DNA from: Blastomonas fulva
Lineage (GTDB): Bacteria > Pseudomonadota > Alphaproteobacteria > Sphingomonadales > Sphingomonadaceae
Assembly: GCF_003431825.1 (NCBI RefSeq)
Contig: NZ_CP020084.1
Span: 62,001 to 126,000, forward strand
DNA length: 64,000 nt
Direction of reading: 5' to 3'
Position 1 is the stretch's first letter. Every line of letters starts with the position of its first letter. A program made the translations under genes and the position numbers. Positions 61,646 through 64,000 of this stretch are shown one piece after another. The notes under the pieces were generated by a model. That model was given only the letters and a program-made list of their open reading frames with translations. It was not told the DNA's origin and did no database searches.

Positions 61646-62064
61646 TGGAACTCAAAACTATCGACGATACCCTTGCTGTCGCAGCGCAAATGCAGCCCGA
61701 GGACCTCGCCGCACTGGCCGGAGAAGGCTTTGCGGCTGTGATCTGCAACCGCCCCGATGGCGAGGAGCCGGGTCAACCCACGCTCGATGCCATGCGCGCG
61801 GCGGCGCAGGATGCAGGCCTCGCCTTCCATCACTTGCCCGTCGCAGGCGGTATCTTTCCGCCTGCTGCGGTCGCGGCTTTTGGCGCGATCCGGCGCGGCA
61901 CGCACGGCAAGGTTCTCGCCTATTGCCGCAGCGGCACACGCGCCGCGACGCTCGACGCGCTCGCCAACGTGCACGGCCTGAGCGTGGCCCAGCGGCTCAG
62001 CCACGCCGACGCTGCCGGATATGACCTGTCGGCACTCGCTGAACGGATGGAAGCGAGCGGCTAG
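61645..62064 (+). CDS. DUF442/TIGR01244-type sulfurtransferase or phosphatase-like protein
   Basis: A 139-residue protein with the phosphatase-like loop YCRSGTRAAT and VICNRPDGEEPGQP, a pattern found fused to, or beside, persulfide dioxygenases of the Blh group. The Cys in CRSGTR may carry persulfide. ATG 61645 overlaps the YeeE stop. Confidence 0.88.
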   Translation: MELKTIDDTLAVAAQMQPEDLAALAGEGFAAVICNRPDGEEPGQPTLDAMRAAAQDAGLAFHHLPVAGGIFPPAAVAAFGAIRRGTHGKVLAYCRSGTRAATLDALANVHGLSVAQRLSHADAAGYDLSALAERMEASG

Positions 62065-62091
62065 AGTTGCGCACTGAGGGAGGGAGAGGAC

Positions 62092-63318
62092 ATGACCAAC
62101 ACCAAGCACACCGTCGTCGTGATCGGCGGCGGCGCAGCCGGGATCGCCACGGCATCCTCGATGCTGAAACGCCGCTCGGGCCTCGACATCGCGATTGTCG
62201 AGCCGGCTGAAACGCACGCCTATCAGCCGGGATGGACGATGGTGGGTGGCGGCGTTTTCGATGTCGCTACCACCACCCGCCCGATGCATTCTGTCATGCC
62301 CAAGGGGGTTATCTGGATCAAACAGGCCGCGGCCAGCTTTCAGCCTGATGATAACCAGGTTACCCTACAGGATGGCAGCACATTGCGTTATGATGTGCTG
62401 GTTGTTGCCCCCGGTATCCGCTTGGCGTGGGAGAAAATCGCCGGGCTGAACGAAACCCTCGGGCAGAACGGCGTCACCTCCAATTATCGCGGGGACATTG
62501 CTCCCTACACCTGGCGCCTGGTGCAGCAGATGCAGGGTGGGCGAGCGATTTTCACTCAGCCGCCGATGCCGATCAAATGCGCCGGCGCGCCGCAAAAGGC
62601 GATGTATCTTGCCTGCGATCACTGGCGCCGTGCGGGCGTGCTGGGTGATATTGACGTCCAGTTCCACACCGCCGGTGCAGTGCTGTTCGGCGTGGCGGAT
62701 TATGTCCCGGCGCTGATGAGCTATGTCGAAAAATACGGCATCAATCTCGAGCTCGGCAGCACCCTTGTGGCTGTGGATGGCCCCGCCCGTCAGGCCACCT
62801 TCGCCACCGCCGATGGCGAGGTGACGACCACGTTCGACATGCTGCATGTCGTGCCGCCGCAGGTCGCGCCGCAATGTGTGGCCGACAGCCCGCTTGCCGC
62901 CGCCAGTGGGTTCACAGACGTCGATCAGCACACGTTGCAACATGTGCGCTATCCCAATGTGTTCGGCCTAGGTGATGGCGGATCCAGCCCCAATGCCAAG
63001 ACGGCTGCGGCCGCGCGCAAGCAGGCCCCTGTGGTCGCCGTCAATGCGCTGAGGCAGCTTGATGGCAAGGGGCCGACCGCCGGCTACGATGGCTATGGCT
63101 CCTGCCCGCTCACGGTTGAGCGCGGCAAGATCGTGCTCGCTGAGTTTGCCTATGGCGGCAAGCTCGCGCCGAGTTTTCCGACATGGCTGGTAGACGGCAC
63201 CAAGCCCGCCCGCCTGTCATGGATGCTCAAGGCTGATGCGCTGCCGTGGATCTACTGGAACGGGATGCTCAAGGGGCGCGAATGGCTCGCCGGACCCGGC
63301 GGGCTGATCGCAACATAA
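62092..63318 (+). CDS. sqr: Sulfide:quinone oxidoreductase, type II
   Basis: A 408-residue flavoprotein. FAD motif VVVIGGGAAGIAT at the N-terminus. Redox cysteines C163 in MPIKCAGAPQKAMYL and C338 in YGSCPLTVERGK, the set expected of type II (eukaryote-like) enzymes, with no third Cys near the N-terminus. Oxidises sulfide to persulfide and passes electrons to quinone; the dioxygenase upstream handles the product. Confidence 0.93.
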   Translation: MTNTKHTVVVIGGGAAGIATASSMLKRRSGLDIAIVEPAETHAYQPGWTMVGGGVFDVATTTRPMHSVMPKGVIWIKQAAASFQPDDNQVTLQDGSTLRYDVLVVAPGIRLAWEKIAGLNETLGQNGVTSNYRGDIAPYTWRLVQQMQGGRAIFTQPPMPIKCAGAPQKAMYLACDHWRRAGVLGDIDVQFHTAGAVLFGVADYVPALMSYVEKYGINLELGSTLVAVDGPARQATFATADGEVTTTFDMLHVVPPQVAPQCVADSPLAAASGFTDVDQHTLQHVRYPNVFGLGDGGSSPNAKTAAAARKQAPVVAVNALRQLDGKGPTAGYDGYGSCPLTVERGKIVLAEFAYGGKLAPSFPTWLVDGTKPARLSWMLKADALPWIYWNGMLKGREWLAGPGGLIAT

Positions 63319-63329
63319 AGACACAGACA

Positions 63330-64000
63330 ATGCTCCAACGCTATTTCCCCATCCTCGATTGGGGCCGCACCTATGATCGTCCTGCGCTGACCAGCGACCT
63401 GATGGCGGCGGTGATCGTCACCATCATGCTGATCCCGCAGAGCCTTGCCTATGCGATGCTCGCCGGTCTTCCGCCGGTGGTCGGCCTGTATGCCTCGATC
63501 CTGCCACTGTTTGCCTATGCGATCTTCGGCACGAGCCGGACGCTCGCCGTCGGTCCGGTCGCGGTGGTCTCGCTGATGACGGCGAGCGCCGCGGGAGCGG
63601 TCGCGGCACCGGGAACAGCGGAATACTGGGAGGCGGCCATCACGCTCGCGGCACTCTCGGGTGTGATGCTGGTGGTGCTGGGGCTGTTGCGCCTCGGGTT
63701 CCTTGCTAACCTGCTCTCGCACCCCGTCATCAGCGGGTTCATTTCGGCCAGCGGCGTGCTGATCGCCACAAGCCAGCTAAAGCACATTCTGGGCGTGAAG
63801 GCCGGGGGTGAGACCTGGCCTGAGATGCTCCACGGGCTTGCCAGCAATCTGGGCAACATCAACCCTGCGACCCTCGCCATTGGTATCCCTGCCACGCTGC
63901 TCCTGTTCTGGGTGAGGAAGGGATTGAAGCCTGCTCTCCAAAAGCTCGGACTGAGCCCGCGCGCTGCCGACATGAGCGCGAAGGCGGGGCCAGTGGTGGC
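63330..64000 (+). CDS. SulP-family anion transporter (partial, runs off right edge)
   Basis: 223 codons are present without a stop. MLIPQSLAYAMLAGLPPVVGLYAS is split by the typical SulP signature (here IPQSLAYAMLAGLPPVVGLY), followed by SRTLAVGPVAVVSLM and SHPVISGFISASGVLI. Probably exports or imports sulfate or sulfite, fitting the end of the sulfide pathway. The C-terminal STAS domain would lie beyond the edge. Confidence 0.92.
   Translation, partial: MLQRYFPILDWGRTYDRPALTSDLMAAVIVTIMLIPQSLAYAMLAGLPPVVGLYASILPLFAYAIFGTSRTLAVGPVAVVSLMTASAAGAVAAPGTAEYWEAAITLAALSGVMLVVLGLLRLGFLANLLSHPVISGFISASGVLIATSQLKHILGVKAGGETWPEMLHGLASNLGNINPATLAIGIPATLLLFWVRKGLKPALQKLGLSPRAADMSAKAGPVV

Overview
The window (about 60% GC, dense genes, many ATGA-type overlaps) looks like part of a conjugative plasmid, or a plasmid-derived integrative element, from an alphaproteobacterium, most likely a sphingomonad. 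The main evidence is a RepC-like replication initiator beside an F-type (MPF_F) conjugation cluster. The host assignment is inference; no rRNA or housekeeping gene was seen.

Layout. 1-3.3 kb: a CHC2 zinc-finger primase-like gene running off the left edge, a VirB1-like lytic transglycosylase, a small membrane protein and a RepC-like initiator whose leader holds a strong terminator on the opposite strand. 3.6-5.2 kb: three small DNA-binding-type genes on the minus strand, then seven imperfect palindromes spaced exactly 22 bp apart, facing the transfer operon. 5.2-24.1 kb: one long operon for the mating apparatus, traA-L-E-K-B-dsbC-V-C-orf-trbI-(S26 peptidase)-W-orf-U-trbC-N-orf-F-H-G. No relaxase or coupling protein lies in the window. 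24.1-26.2 kb: small genes and two convergent FCD-like regulators.

26.5-51.3 kb is an accessory and defence region: a serine resolvase, a winged-helix protein, a TIR-like effector with a small partner, a class II Fic protein, a PIN protein, an HEPN-like protein, an IS3-family element with a 4-bp target duplication, a DUF433/DUF5615-type toxin-antitoxin pair, and an Mrr-like nuclease with a second HEPN-like protein. Divergent from these is a four-gene operon of SNF2 helicase, a small unknown protein, a beta-class adenine methyltransferase and a Res-type helicase-nuclease. An XRE/small-protein pair, a second resolvase, VapBC and an XRE/membrane-protein pair follow. The methyltransferase gene is mosaic: its catalytic core is clearly AT-richer than its ends.

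51.6-64 kb is metabolic cargo: a lipoprotein of unknown function between two copies of an intergenic repeat; a copper module (DUF2946, DUF2244, PCu(A)C chaperone, SCO, TonB receptor); and a sulfide-oxidation module (ArsR regulator and 1-Cys peroxiredoxin divergent from persulfide dioxygenase, two half-size YeeE/YedE proteins, a DUF2892 protein, a DUF442 phosphatase/sulfurtransferase-like protein, type II SQR and a SulP transporter cut by the right edge).

The best leads for something undescribed are the four-gene helicase-methylase-nuclease locus with its divergent nuclease/HEPN pair and shared 18-bp palindrome, and the 7 x 22-bp array controlling or marking the transfer region.
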